From NCBI RefSeq assembly GCF_017353515.1, contig NZ_JAFMPY010000018.1:62001-126000 (forward strand): 64,000 nt of DNA, read 5' to 3'. Below, piece after piece: positions 7,998-16,832 of the stretch (positions are counted from its first letter, which is position 1; every line of letters starts with the position of its first letter). This DNA comes from Jiella sonneratiae (lineage in GTDB: Bacteria; Pseudomonadota; Alphaproteobacteria; Rhizobiales; Rhizobiaceae). The notes under the pieces were generated by a model, which did not search any database, was not told where the DNA came from, and saw nothing but the letters and a program-made list of their open reading frames with translations. A program made the translations under genes and the position numbers.

Positions 7998-9176
7998 ATG
8001 CCGATCGACACCAAACGCAAATTCATGGGCTACCGCCGCGAGAACGGCCGGGTGGGCGTGCGCAACCACGTCGTCATCCTGCCCGTGGACGACATCTCCA
8101 ACGCCTGCTGCGAAGCCGTCGCCAACAACATCAAGGGCACCCTCGCGCTGCCGCACGCCTATGGCCGGCTGCAGTTCGGCGCCGACCTCGACCTGCATTT
8201 CCGCACGATGATCGGCACCGGCGCCAATCCGAACGTCGCGGCCTGCATCGTCGTCGGCATCGAGCCCGGCTGGACGCAGAAGATCGCCGACGGCATCGCC
8301 GAGACCGGCAAGCCGGTGGCCGCCTTCTCGATCGAGCAGAACGGCGACCTCAAGACGATCATGGACGTGTCGCGCAAGGCCCAGCAGTTCGTGCAGTGGG
8401 CGACCGAAGTGCAGAAGGTCGAGTGCGACGTCTCCGAGCTGTGGATCTCCACCAAGTGCGGCGAGAGCGACACCACCACCGGCCTCGGCTCCTGCCCGAC
8501 CGTCGGCAACATGTACGACAAGCTGATCCCCGAGGGCATCTACGGCGTCTTCGGCGAGACCTCCGAGATCACCGGCGCCGAGCACATCTGCCAGAAGCGG
8601 GCGGTCGACGAGGAGGTCGGCGAGCGCTGGTACAAGATGTGGAAGTCCTATCAGGACGACGTCATCTTCGCCCATGCGACGAACGACCTGTCGGAGAGCC
8701 AGCCGACCAAGGGCAACATCGAGGGCGGCCTGACGACGATCGAGGAAAAGGCGCTCGGCAATCTCGAGAAGATCGGCCGCGAGTGCAAGTTCATCGACAT
8801 CCTCGAGCCGGCCGAGGCGCCGCAGAAGGGCAAGGGCCTCTATTTCATGGACACCTCCTCCGCCGCGGCGGAATGCGTGACCCTGATGGGGGCGGCGGGC
8901 TACGTCATCCACACCTTCCCGACCGGCCAGGGCAACGTCATCGGCAATCCGATCGTCCCGGTGGTGAAAATCTCCGCCAATCCGCGGACGCTGCGCACCA
9001 TGTCGGAGCACATCGACGTCGACGTCACCGGCATCCTGCGGCGCGACATGACCATCGACCAGGCCGGCGACGCGTTGATCGAGATGATCATGCGCACCGC
9101 CAACGGCCGGCACACGGCGGCCGAGGCGCTCGGCCACCGCGAATTCGTCATGACCAAGCTCTACCGCAGCGCCTGA
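7998..9176 (+). CDS. suyB: Sulfolactate sulfo-lyase, large subunit (SuyB-like)
   Basis: A 392-residue protein of the UxaA large-subunit family, the catalytic part of (R)-sulfolactate sulfo-lyase, acting in the cytoplasm with SuyA. It opens with [17 protein letters not shown] and has conserved Cys-containing stretches ([29 protein letters not shown]) expected for iron binding in this family. Small and large subunits are separate genes here, 79 bases apart, as in known suyAB. An altronate- or galactarate-type dehydratase is the alternative; no hexuronate genes are nearby, while slcC and comC are, which favours the desulfonating role. Confidence 0.75.
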   Translation: MPIDTKRKFMGYRRENGRVGVRNHVVILPVDDISNACCEAVANNIKGTLALPHAYGRLQFGADLDLHFRTMIGTGANPNVAACIVVGIEPGWTQKIADGIAETGKPVAAFSIEQNGDLKTIMDVSRKAQQFVQWATEVQKVECDVSELWISTKCGESDTTTGLGSCPTVGNMYDKLIPEGIYGVFGETSEITGAEHICQKRAVDEEVGERWYKMWKSYQDDVIFAHATNDLSESQPTKGNIEGGLTTIEEKALGNLEKIGRECKFIDILEPAEAPQKGKGLYFMDTSSAAAECVTLMGAAGYVIHTFPTGQGNVIGNPIVPVVKISANPRTLRTMSEHIDVDVTGILRRDMTIDQAGDALIEMIMRTANGRHTAAEALGHREFVMTKLYRSA

Positions 9177-9359
9177 TCGGAAAGACGGGTCGGCGTCCGG
9201 GCGATCGGGCGCCGGCCTTTCCGCAGTACGCCGTCAGCCGGCCTCGGCAGCGCCTCTTCGGGGCGTGAACAGGCGCGGGGCCTGGGAGCGGGGCGTTCCA
9301 GCGAACGCCCGACGAGCGCCCCGCCATCGCCCCGACCGCAAACTCGACAGGAGCCCCTC

Positions 9360-10292
9360 ATGCCCGAGGTCGTCATTTCCGAATTCATGGACGAGGCGGC
9401 GGTCGGCATGATCAGCGCCCGTCACGACACGCTCTACGATCCCGACCTCGTCGACCGGCCGCAGGATCTCGCCGCCGCAGCCGCCAAGGCGCGGGCGCTC
9501 GTCGTGCGCAACCGGACCAAGGTCACGGCGGCTCTCGTCGAAGCCGCGCCGATGCTCGCCTGCGTCGGCCGGCTCGGCGTCGGGCTCGACAACATCGATC
9601 TCGAGGCCTGCCGGGCGCGCGACGTCGCGGTCTATCCGGCGACCGGCGCCAACGACGTCGCGGTGGCCGAATACGTGGTGACGGCCGCCCTGTCGCTGCT
9701 GCGGGGCGCCTATGACGCCTCCTCCGAGGTGGCGGGCGGCGGCTGGCCGCGGCAGCGGCTGATCGGGCGCGAGGCCATGGACAAGCGCCTCGGCCTCGTC
9801 GGCTACGGCGCCATCGCCCGTCAGGCGGCACGGCGTGCCCGCGTCTTCGGCTTCTCGATCGCCGCCTTCGACCCGTTCCTACCGCAGGACGACGCGGCGT
9901 GGAACGACTGCGAGAGGCTCGATCTCGCCGCTCTCCTCGAACGCTCGGACGTCGTCAGCCTGCACGTGCCTCTGACGCCGAAGACGCGCCACATGATCGA
10001 CGCCGCGGCCATCGACGGCATGAAGCAGGGCGCGATCCTGATCAACACGGCGCGCGGCGGGGTGGTCGACGAGGCCGCGCTCGCCGAGGCGCTGAAGGCC
10101 GGCCGGCTGGGCGGCGCGGCGCTCGACGTCTTCGAGACCGAGCCGCTGACCGCCGAGGCGGGTGCGAAGTTCGCGGGGATCGCCAATCTCGTCCTCACCC
10201 CGCACATTGCCGGCGTCACCGACGAATCGAACGTCCGCGTGAGCCGCGTGACCGCCGAAAACGTTCTGAAGCATCTGGAGAATCTGTCGTGA
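9360..10292 (+). CDS. slcC: (S)-sulfolactate dehydrogenase (SlcC-like)
   Basis: A 310-residue D-2-hydroxyacid dehydrogenase of the SerA-like family. It has a Rossmann motif near residue 145 (LGLVGYGAIARQAA), the substrate/NAD signature NTARGGVVDEAAL with its catalytic Arg, and the Glu-His pair (ETEPL and LTPHIAGVT). SerA-like enzymes act on several 2-hydroxy acids. Next to suyAB and comC the best reading is SlcC, oxidising (S)-sulfolactate to sulfopyruvate, as described for Chromohalobacter salexigens. AGGAG precedes the ATG. It overlaps comC by four bases, so the two are translationally coupled. Confidence 0.75.
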   Translation: MPEVVISEFMDEAAVGMISARHDTLYDPDLVDRPQDLAAAAAKARALVVRNRTKVTAALVEAAPMLACVGRLGVGLDNIDLEACRARDVAVYPATGANDVAVAEYVVTAALSLLRGAYDASSEVAGGGWPRQRLIGREAMDKRLGLVGYGAIARQAARRARVFGFSIAAFDPFLPQDDAAWNDCERLDLAALLERSDVVSLHVPLTPKTRHMIDAAAIDGMKQGAILINTARGGVVDEAALAEALKAGRLGGAALDVFETEPLTAEAGAKFAGIANLVLTPHIAGVTDESNVRVSRVTAENVLKHLENLS

Positions 10293-11284
10293 CCACGACG
10301 CTTTCGATCGCCGAGGCGGAACGCCTCGTCGCTGCCGCCATGCAGCGGGCCCGCACCGGCGAGGCACAGGCGGCGTCCGTCGCCCGGGCGTTGGTCGCGG
10401 CAGAGGCCTCGGGGCAGGGCGGCCACGGCCTCAGGCGCGTCGAAGCCTATTCCGCCCAGGCGAGGGTCGGCAAGGTCGACGGCTTCGCCGCGCCGGAGCT
10501 CGATCGCGTGCGGCCGGCGGTGCTCGCCGTCGACGCGGCAAACGGCTTCGCCTATCCCGCCTTCGACCGCGTGGTCGAGGAACTACCCGCCATCGTCGCC
10601 GAGACCGGCATCGCCGCAGCGGCGATCCGCCGTTCCCACCATGCCGGCGTCCTCGGCCTCACCGTGGAGCGCTTCGCCGAAAAGGGCCTCGTCGCGCTGA
10701 TGGTCGCCAACGCCCCCGGGGCGATGGCGGCCTGGGGCGGCACGAAGCCGCTCTTCGGCACCAACCCGATCGCCTTCGCCGCGCCGCTCGACGCTGCCGA
10801 CCCGCTGGTGATCGACCTCTCGCTGTCGAAGGTCGCGCGCGGCAAGGTGATGGCCGCCCGGCAGAAGGGCGCGGCGATCCCGGAGGGCTGGGCGCTCGAC
10901 CGGGAAGGCCGCCCGACCACCGATCCGGAGGCGGCGCTCGCCGGCACCATGGTGCCGATGGGCGACGCCAAGGGCGCGGCGCTGGCGCTGATGGTGGAAA
11001 TGCTGGCGGCCGGCCTCACCGGGGCGAACTACGCTTACGAAGCCTCTTCCCTGTTCGACGACAAGGGCGATCCTCCGGGGCTCGGGCAGTTCCTGATCGT
11101 CATGGATCCCGCCGCGCTCGGCGGGGCCGGCGCGGTGCGGCGCCTGACCGACCTTGCCGGAGAGATCGCCGGCGAAGCCGCCACCCGTCTTCCGGGCCGG
11201 CGGGGCCTCGAGGCGCGGCGCAGGGCGGCTTCCGAGGGCATCGTGGTCGAGGACGACGTGATGGCGGCGATCGCCGCGGTCTGA
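10289..11284 (+). CDS. comC: (R)-sulfolactate dehydrogenase (ComC-like)
   Basis: A 331-residue member of the malate/L-lactate dehydrogenase family (Ldh2-type fold, unlike classical Rossmann enzymes). Family marks are the early SGQGGHGLRRVEAY region, the RRSHHAGVLG catalytic segment, LFGTNPIAFAAP and the closing substrate/NAD region PMGDAKGAALALMVE. ComC reduces sulfopyruvate to (R)-sulfolactate, the enantiomer that SuyAB cleaves, so SlcC plus ComC act as a two-step racemase. The start is GTG at 10289 inside the slcC stop (GTGA overlap). The frame is open further upstream inside slcC but is not conserved there. Confidence 0.75.
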   Translation: MTTTLSIAEAERLVAAAMQRARTGEAQAASVARALVAAEASGQGGHGLRRVEAYSAQARVGKVDGFAAPELDRVRPAVLAVDAANGFAYPAFDRVVEELPAIVAETGIAAAAIRRSHHAGVLGLTVERFAEKGLVALMVANAPGAMAAWGGTKPLFGTNPIAFAAPLDAADPLVIDLSLSKVARGKVMAARQKGAAIPEGWALDREGRPTTDPEAALAGTMVPMGDAKGAALALMVEMLAAGLTGANYAYEASSLFDDKGDPPGLGQFLIVMDPAALGGAGAVRRLTDLAGEIAGEAATRLPGRRGLEARRRAASEGIVVEDDVMAAIAAV

Positions 11285-11317
11285 CCCCGGCAGCGCCCGC
11301 CGGTGCGGACCGGCAAT

Positions 11318-12055
11318 TCAGTTCATGTCACGCCGTCTGGCAGCGCCCCGCGGGGCCGAGGGTGGCGTCCGGCGCCTGGCGATGGCATCGAGCACGCGCC
11401 GCGCGCCGTCGTCGATCGCATGCTCGATCGCCTGACGCGCGGCATGCGGTTGCCGCTGGCGCAGCGCCTTCAACAAATCGTCGTAATTCGTGTGTTCAGT
11501 GATTGTGCGGCGGTCGCCGTCGTACAGGTAGTTGAAACCAGGGCCGGCCTTCAGCCAGAGCAGCTCGATCACCCGCTCGAGCGTCGGCATGTCGGCAGCC
11601 TGATAGAGCACGAAGCGGAATTCCTTGTTGAGCCGCAGCGCGAGATGATGATCGTCGGCGGACTTCTCGGCGAGATACTGGCCGAGCAGGCTCTCCATCT
11701 GCGCGATCGCGGCCGGCGAGATGCGTTCCGCGGCCTTCGACGCCGCCAACCCCTCGACGGCTTTGCGCACCTCGCAGATCTCCGAATACTGCTCCCCGGT
11801 CAGGTTCGGCACGCGAAAGGATTGCGACGGTTCGGCCGTCAGCACCCCCGAGGCGACGAAGCGCACCAGCGCTTCGCGCACCGGCGTGATGCTCATGCCC
11901 AGATTGTCGGCGAGTTCGCGGGTGACGAGGCGGGTGCCGGGCTTCAGCCGGCCTTCGATCAGGGCCTGTTGCAGGGCCTCTTCGACATGGCTCACCAGGC
12001 TCTTGCGGGGCGCCACGGAGAGCGCTCCCAATCCCGTCGGTGCATCGTCGTCCAC
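11318..12055 (-). CDS. GntR-family regulator (FadR/FCD type)
   Basis: A 245-residue protein with an N-terminal winged helix (TRELADNLGMSITPVREAL, about residues 40-75) and a C-terminal all-helical FCD domain. The usual metal-binding FCD residues appear in RLNKEFRFVLYQAA and in the later ITEHTNYDDLLKAL. It sits between comC (convergent) and the ABC operon (divergent, 136 bases away), so it most likely controls the transporter operon. The intergenic region has a repeated TGTATG (12119-12124 and 12126-12131) that could be part of an operator. Confidence 0.85.
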   Translation of the reverse strand: MDDDAPTGLGALSVAPRKSLVSHVEEALQQALIEGRLKPGTRLVTRELADNLGMSITPVREALVRFVASGVLTAEPSQSFRVPNLTGEQYSEICEVRKAVEGLAASKAAERISPAAIAQMESLLGQYLAEKSADDHHLALRLNKEFRFVLYQAADMPTLERVIELLWLKAGPGFNYLYDGDRRTITEHTNYDDLLKALRQRQPHAARQAIEHAIDDGARRVLDAIARRRTPPSAPRGAARRRDMN

Positions 12056-12191
12056 CCGATCTGCCTCTTTCTTGTCGGTTACGCCGGTCCGCGCAATGCT
12101 TGCGCGAAGAACTACAGTGTATGATTGTATGGCAGTTCGATCCGGCCGGTAGTCGCCGGCCGGGGCCGCCGATCAAGGGGAAGCACCCGTC

Positions 12192-13691
12192 ATGAGATCG
12201 TTCCAGCGCGTTGCTCTGAGTCTTGCCCTGTTGCTTCTGCCGCTGTTTCCGGCGAGCGCGAAGGAGAGTGCGATCACCATCGCCCGGTCGGTCTCCACCA
12301 CGGCGATGGATCCGGGGTTCCTGCGCGAGGCCGCGACGATCGTCGACAACGTCTTCGACACGCTGGTGATGCGCGACGCCGACATGAAGCTGGTTCCGGG
12401 GCTCGCGGTGGCGTGGCGTCCGCTGGACGACACGACGTGGGAATTCGATCTGCGCAAGGACGTGAAGTTCCACGACGGCGAGGTCTTCGACGCAAACGCA
12501 GTCAAGTTCACCATCGATCGCATCCTCGACCCCAAGGCGAATTCGCCGACTCTCTCCTACATCCGGACGATTGCCAGCGTAGAGGTTGTAACTCCCTACA
12601 CGGTCCGCGTGAAGACCAGCGGGCCCGATCCGCTGCTGCCGACGCGCATGAGCCGCTACCCGACCTACATCGTGCCGCCGCGCTACGTGCAGGAGGTCGG
12701 CAACGACGTCTTCGCGGCAAAGCCGGTCGGCACCGGTCCCTACGCATTCGTCGAGTTCGTCCCCGACCGGCACGTCATCTTGCAGGCGAATCCGGACTAC
12801 TGGCGCGGCAGGCCCGCGATCGATCGGGTGACCTGGCGGGCGATTCCCGACGGCACCGCCCGCATCACGGCGCTGCTCACCGGCGAGGCCGACATCGTCG
12901 AGAACGTGCCGGTCGACCTCGCCCCGATGGTCGAACAGAGCCCCGACGCCGATCTCGTCAGCGTCAGGAACGGCGGCCTGACGGTCTATCTCGGCCTCGT
13001 GATGAAGGACGCCCCGCTCGACGAGCTGAAGGTGCGGCAGGCGCTCGACGCGGCGATCGACCGCAAGGGCATCGTGGACAACATCCTGCGCGGCATGGCG
13101 ACGCCCAAGGGCACCCAGGTCGGACCGGCCGACTTCGGCTATGTCGACATCCCCCCGACGCCCTACGACCCGGAGAAGGCGCGGGCGCTCCTGAAGGAGG
13201 CCGGCCATCCGGACGGCTTCACCGTCAAGATGCAGTCGACCCACCGCTACATGAAGGACGGCGAGGTGGCGCAGGCGATCGCCCAGCAGTTCGGCGACGT
13301 CGGCGTCAAGGTCGATCTCGAAGTCCTCGACTGGTCGGTCTACACCCAGCAGGTCCCGCACACCGGGCCGATCTTCATGCTGGGCTGGGGCTCGACCCAG
13401 ACGCTCGATGCCGACGCGGCGGTCTATGCGATCATGAAGAGCGGCGAGCCCTATTCGGCCGCCAACGTGCCGGAACTCGACGCGCTGCTCGACGAGAGCC
13501 GCAGCATCGTCGACCCGGAACGGCGCAGGAGCGTCCTGGAAAAGATCCAGAAGGTCGCGGCCGAGACGGTTCCGCTGCTGACGCTCTACCAGGAAGACGC
13601 CCTCTACGGCAAAGCCAAGGACGTCGAGTTCGTCGGCCGGCCCGATGCGCGCATCCCGGTCTACGAGATCAGGCGCGCCGATGCCGAATAG
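12192..13691 (+). CDS. ABC transporter substrate-binding protein (family 5)
   Basis: A 499-residue periplasmic binding protein of the DppA/OppA/NikA family (SBP_bac_5). Residues 1-23 form a signal peptide with Arg-rich start and ASA cleavage region. Family signatures follow: WRPLDDTTWEFDLRKDVKFHDGE near residue 75 and KPVGTGPYAFVEF near residue 180. It delivers its ligand to the two permeases and the double ATPase encoded next. The family takes di- and oligopeptides, nickel, heme, opines and glycosides, so the ligand cannot be fixed. The companion hydrolase and dehydrogenase suggest an acylated or peptide-linked amino acid. Confidence 0.9.
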   Translation: MRSFQRVALSLALLLLPLFPASAKESAITIARSVSTTAMDPGFLREAATIVDNVFDTLVMRDADMKLVPGLAVAWRPLDDTTWEFDLRKDVKFHDGEVFDANAVKFTIDRILDPKANSPTLSYIRTIASVEVVTPYTVRVKTSGPDPLLPTRMSRYPTYIVPPRYVQEVGNDVFAAKPVGTGPYAFVEFVPDRHVILQANPDYWRGRPAIDRVTWRAIPDGTARITALLTGEADIVENVPVDLAPMVEQSPDADLVSVRNGGLTVYLGLVMKDAPLDELKVRQALDAAIDRKGIVDNILRGMATPKGTQVGPADFGYVDIPPTPYDPEKARALLKEAGHPDGFTVKMQSTHRYMKDGEVAQAIAQQFGDVGVKVDLEVLDWSVYTQQVPHTGPIFMLGWGSTQTLDADAAVYAIMKSGEPYSAANVPELDALLDESRSIVDPERRRSVLEKIQKVAAETVPLLTLYQEDALYGKAKDVEFVGRPDARIPVYEIRRADAE

Positions 13692-13705
13692 ATGATGCCG
13701 GCGCA

Positions 13706-14548
13706 ATGATGACCCGGCTCCTCGCCGCACGGGAGAACGCCGATGCCGTCCTCGCCATGGCACTTCTCGCCTGTGTCGCCGCGCTCGCCGTCCTCGTGCC
13801 GCTGCTGTGGCCGCCGGATCCGCTGCGCGGGGTCCTGGCGGCGACCTTCCGGCCGCCGATGGCCGTGGTGGAGGGCGGCCTGCATCCGCTCGGGACCGAC
13901 CAGCTCGGGCGCGACCTTCTCGCGCGGCTGGGCCTTGGAACCGCCATCTCCCTCGGCATCGTCGTCCTCGCCTCGCTGATCTCCGTGGTGCTCGGAACCT
14001 CGCTCGGCATGATCGCCGGTTATTTCGGCGGCTGGGTCGACGCCGTCGTCATGCGCGCCGTCGATATCCAGCTGGCGATCCCCTTCATCCTCCTCATCCT
14101 TCTCGTCGTCGCCGTGGTCGGTCCGTCGATTTCGAATCTCGTCCTCGTCCTCGGCGTCACCGGCTGGGCGATCTTCGCCCGGGTGGCGCGCGCCCGCACG
14201 CTCGAGATCCGCGAACTGGAATATGTCGAGGCCTGCCGGGCGATCGGCGTCTCGGACGCCGGAATAATCTTCCGCCACGTCCTACCGAACATTTTCGGGC
14301 CGCAGACCGTGCTCCTGACGCTCGATCTGCCGCGCCTCGTCATCCTCGAGGCCTCGGTCGGCTTCCTGGGGCTCGGCGTGCAGCCGCCGACGCCGACGCT
14401 CGGCAACCTGATCGGCGAGGGCCGCGCCTTTATCCTCCTGGCGAACTGGCTGGTGCTCTATCCCGGGCTGACGATCGGCGCCCTCGTCGTCGGCTGCAAT
14501 CTCTTCGGCGACTGGCTGGTCCGCCGCGCCGACGCCAAGGCCGCGTAG
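13706..14548 (+). CDS. ABC transporter permease (DppC-like)
   Basis: A 280-residue inner-membrane protein with about six helices and the BPD_transp_1 domain. The N terminus shows the DppC-type LGTDQLGRDLLARL segment. The cytoplasmic coupling loop reads EYVEACRAIGVSDAGIIFRHVLPN. It starts 14 bases after the binding-protein gene at an ATGATG. The gene order binding protein, DppC-like, DppB-like is the reverse of the usual B-then-C order. Confidence 0.92.
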   Translation: MMTRLLAARENADAVLAMALLACVAALAVLVPLLWPPDPLRGVLAATFRPPMAVVEGGLHPLGTDQLGRDLLARLGLGTAISLGIVVLASLISVVLGTSLGMIAGYFGGWVDAVVMRAVDIQLAIPFILLILLVVAVVGPSISNLVLVLGVTGWAIFARVARARTLEIRELEYVEACRAIGVSDAGIIFRHVLPNIFGPQTVLLTLDLPRLVILEASVGFLGLGVQPPTPTLGNLIGEGRAFILLANWLVLYPGLTIGALVVGCNLFGDWLVRRADAKAA

Positions 14549-14553
14549 CGGCG

Positions 14554-15474
14554 GTGAAGAGCCTTCGCTTCGTCGCCGGCCGGGCCGTGCAGGGGGTGAT
14601 CGTGATGGCCGGCGTCTCGCTGATCGTGTTCTTCGCCCTGTTCCTGACCGGCGATCCCGCCGCGGTGATGATGCCGCCCGATGCGAACCGGGCCGAGATC
14701 GAGGCCTTCCGCCACGCCATGGGCTACGACGATCCGATCCTCGTTCAGTACCTGCGCTTCGTCGGCGGCGTCGCTTCCGGCGATTTTGGCCGCTCGCTCC
14801 GCTTCCAGCGTCCGGCCTTCGACCTTTTGTTCGAACGGCTGCCGGCGACGGCGCTCCTCGCCGTCACGGCGCTTTTGTGGAGTTCGCTGCTCGGCTTCGT
14901 CCTCGGCACGCTCGCCGCGGTCCGCAAGAACGGTGCGATCGACTTCGCCATCCGGGTGATCTCGCTCCTCGGCCAGGCGGTCCCGGTCTTCTGGCTGGGG
15001 CTCCTCCTGATCATCGTCTTCTCGCTGAAGCTGCGCTGGCTGCCGAGCGGCGGCATCGGCACCCCCGCGCAGCTCGTGATGCCGTCGCTCGCCCTCGGCG
15101 CCTATTATTTCAGCGCCATCACCCGGCTGGTGCGGGCGAGCCTGATTGAGGTGCTCGGCGAGAACTACATCCGCACCGCGCGGGCGAAGGGCACGAGCGA
15201 GTGGCGGATCGTCGTCCACCATGCCATGCGCAACGCGCTGATTCCGGTGATTACGGTGCAGGGCATGTATTTCGCCTCGCTGCTCGGCGGCGCGCTGATC
15301 ACCGAGATCATCTTCGCCTGGCCGGGGATCGGACGGCTCGCCGTCGATTCGATTCAGACCAAGGACTTCCCGGTCGTGCAGGCGGTGGTGCTTTTCGCCG
15401 CCTTCGTCTTCGTGGTGACGAACTTCCTCGTCGACGTCGCCCATGTCTTCCTCAATCCGAGGGTGAGGTTGTGA
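14554..15474 (+). CDS. ABC transporter permease (DppB-like)
   Basis: A 306-residue inner-membrane permease with about six helices and the DppB/OppB signature LTGDPAAVMMPPDANRAEI near the N terminus. The coupling loop is ENYIRTARAKGTSEWRIVVHHA and the C-terminal loop GALITEIIFAWPGIGRL. The start is GTG at 14554, five bases after the DppC-like stop. Its own stop overlaps the next gene by four bases (GTGA). It should form the heterodimeric channel with the preceding gene product. Confidence 0.92.
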   Translation: MKSLRFVAGRAVQGVIVMAGVSLIVFFALFLTGDPAAVMMPPDANRAEIEAFRHAMGYDDPILVQYLRFVGGVASGDFGRSLRFQRPAFDLLFERLPATALLAVTALLWSSLLGFVLGTLAAVRKNGAIDFAIRVISLLGQAVPVFWLGLLLIIVFSLKLRWLPSGGIGTPAQLVMPSLALGAYYFSAITRLVRASLIEVLGENYIRTARAKGTSEWRIVVHHAMRNALIPVITVQGMYFASLLGGALITEIIFAWPGIGRLAVDSIQTKDFPVVQAVVLFAAFVFVVTNFLVDVAHVFLNPRVRL

Positions 15475-16832
15475 CGGCGGATTTCGGCGATCTGGCAGGG
15501 CGGGCGCTCGATCTGACGCAGGCGTGGTGCGCCATCCCTTCGGTGCGCGGCGACGCCGCCGCGCTGGCGCGCCAGGCCGGGGCGCTGTGCTCCTTTCTGC
15601 GGCAGGAGCTCGGCGCCGAGATCGTTTCGGCGCAATCGAGCCGCGACCGGCCGCCGGTCGTCCATGCCCGGCTCGACGTTGGCGCATCCCGGACCGTCAT
15701 CCTCTACAACATGTACGACGTCATGCCCGCCGATGCCGCCGGCTGGCAGGTGCCGCCCTTCGAGGGCGGCATCGTCGCGCTGGAAGATGTCGGGCCGTGC
15801 TTCGTCGCGCGCGGCGCCGAGAACAACAAGGGGCCGCTCGCCGGCATGCTGCAGGTCGTCGCGGCGCTCGCCGCAAGGGGCGCGCTTGCGGTCAATGTCG
15901 AGATCCTGCTGGAGGGCGAGGAGGAGAGCGGCAGCGGCGCCCTCCGCGACTATCTCCTCGACGAGGACTGCCCGGTCCGGCCGGCCGCCGGCGGGCTGTT
16001 TCCGTCCTTCTGCGAATATGGCGGCGGCCCGCCGCGCCTCTATCTCGGCTTTTCCGGCATCGCCAAGGGCAAGATCCGCGTCGAAGGCGGGGCGTGGGGC
16101 GGGCCGTCGGCGGCGATCCATTCGAGCAACGCCCCCTGGATCGCCAATCCCGCCGGCCGGCTCGTCGAGGCGCTGGCGCGTTTCGGCAATGCGCCGACCG
16201 GCCGCCTCGGCGGGATCGCCCTCGACGACGAGGCGCGGCGGATCGTCGAGGATCTCGCCGCAGGGTTCGACCCGGCCGCCGAGCTGCGCTTCCGAAACAC
16301 CGCGCGCTATGCCCTCGACGGCGACGCGGCGGCGCTTCTGACAGCGGTGCTGACGACGGCCTCGGCGACGATCTCCTGCCTCGCCACCGAGCCCTCGGGC
16401 GGCGACGCCGTCATTCCCTCGGCGGCGGAGGCGGGCTTCGACCTGCGCTGTCCGCCCGGGCTCGATCCGGCGGCGTTCGTCGCGGCCTACCGCCGGCTGC
16501 TCGCAGTCGAGGAGCTGGGCGGTGTCTCCGTCACCCTTGCCGACAGCTATCCCGGCCATCGCTTCCCGCGCCAGGCCGCCGGGGTCGGGGCGCTCCTTGG
16601 CGCCTACGGCGAGACCGCCGCGGCGCCGCAGCTCTGGCCCTGGGCGATCGGCGCGGCCCCGGCCTACGCCTTCGCGCGCCATACCCCCTCCTTCCTGATC
16701 GGTGGGGCGGGCCGCGGCGGCAATGCCCACGGGATCGACGAATTCCTGACCCTCGAAGGCTATCCGCGCTTCCTGAAGTCGCTCGCCCTCTGGCTCGATG
16801 CCATGGGCCGCGGCGCGGAGGAGGGTCGATGA
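15471..16832 (+). CDS. M20-family peptidase/deacylase homologue
   Basis: A 453-residue protein of the M20 metallopeptidase fold (ArgE/DapE/CPG2). A catalytic domain is split by a lid domain whose HSSNAPWIANP motif resembles the dimerisation segment. Some expected metal-site features remain: the Glu pair in LLEGEEESGSG and the C-terminal NAHGIDEFL. Others do not: the usual GHxDVVP reads NMYDVMP (His to Met) and the bridging Asp motif reads ARGAENNKGP (Asp to Asn). It may be a diverged subfamily with another metal arrangement or a non-canonical activity. Cytoplasmic, with GTG start at 15471. Co-transcription with a Dpp transporter suggests cleavage of an imported amide. Confidence 0.8.
   Translation: MTADFGDLAGRALDLTQAWCAIPSVRGDAAALARQAGALCSFLRQELGAEIVSAQSSRDRPPVVHARLDVGASRTVILYNMYDVMPADAAGWQVPPFEGGIVALEDVGPCFVARGAENNKGPLAGMLQVVAALAARGALAVNVEILLEGEEESGSGALRDYLLDEDCPVRPAAGGLFPSFCEYGGGPPRLYLGFSGIAKGKIRVEGGAWGGPSAAIHSSNAPWIANPAGRLVEALARFGNAPTGRLGGIALDDEARRIVEDLAAGFDPAAELRFRNTARYALDGDAAALLTAVLTTASATISCLATEPSGGDAVIPSAAEAGFDLRCPPGLDPAAFVAAYRRLLAVEELGGVSVTLADSYPGHRFPRQAAGVGALLGAYGETAAAPQLWPWAIGAAPAYAFARHTPSFLIGGAGRGGNAHGIDEFLTLEGYPRFLKSLALWLDAMGRGAEEGR

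Noticed and set aside
12100-12135. AT-rich TGTATG repeats between the GntR gene and the ABC operon as an operator.
   Set aside because: The two copies are direct, not inverted, and short; mentioned with the gene but too weak to list as a site.
11496-13763. A 755-codon minus-strand frame covering the GntR gene and the binding-protein gene.
   Set aside because: Both strands already hold recognised genes there; the frame crosses a promoter region and shows no domain.
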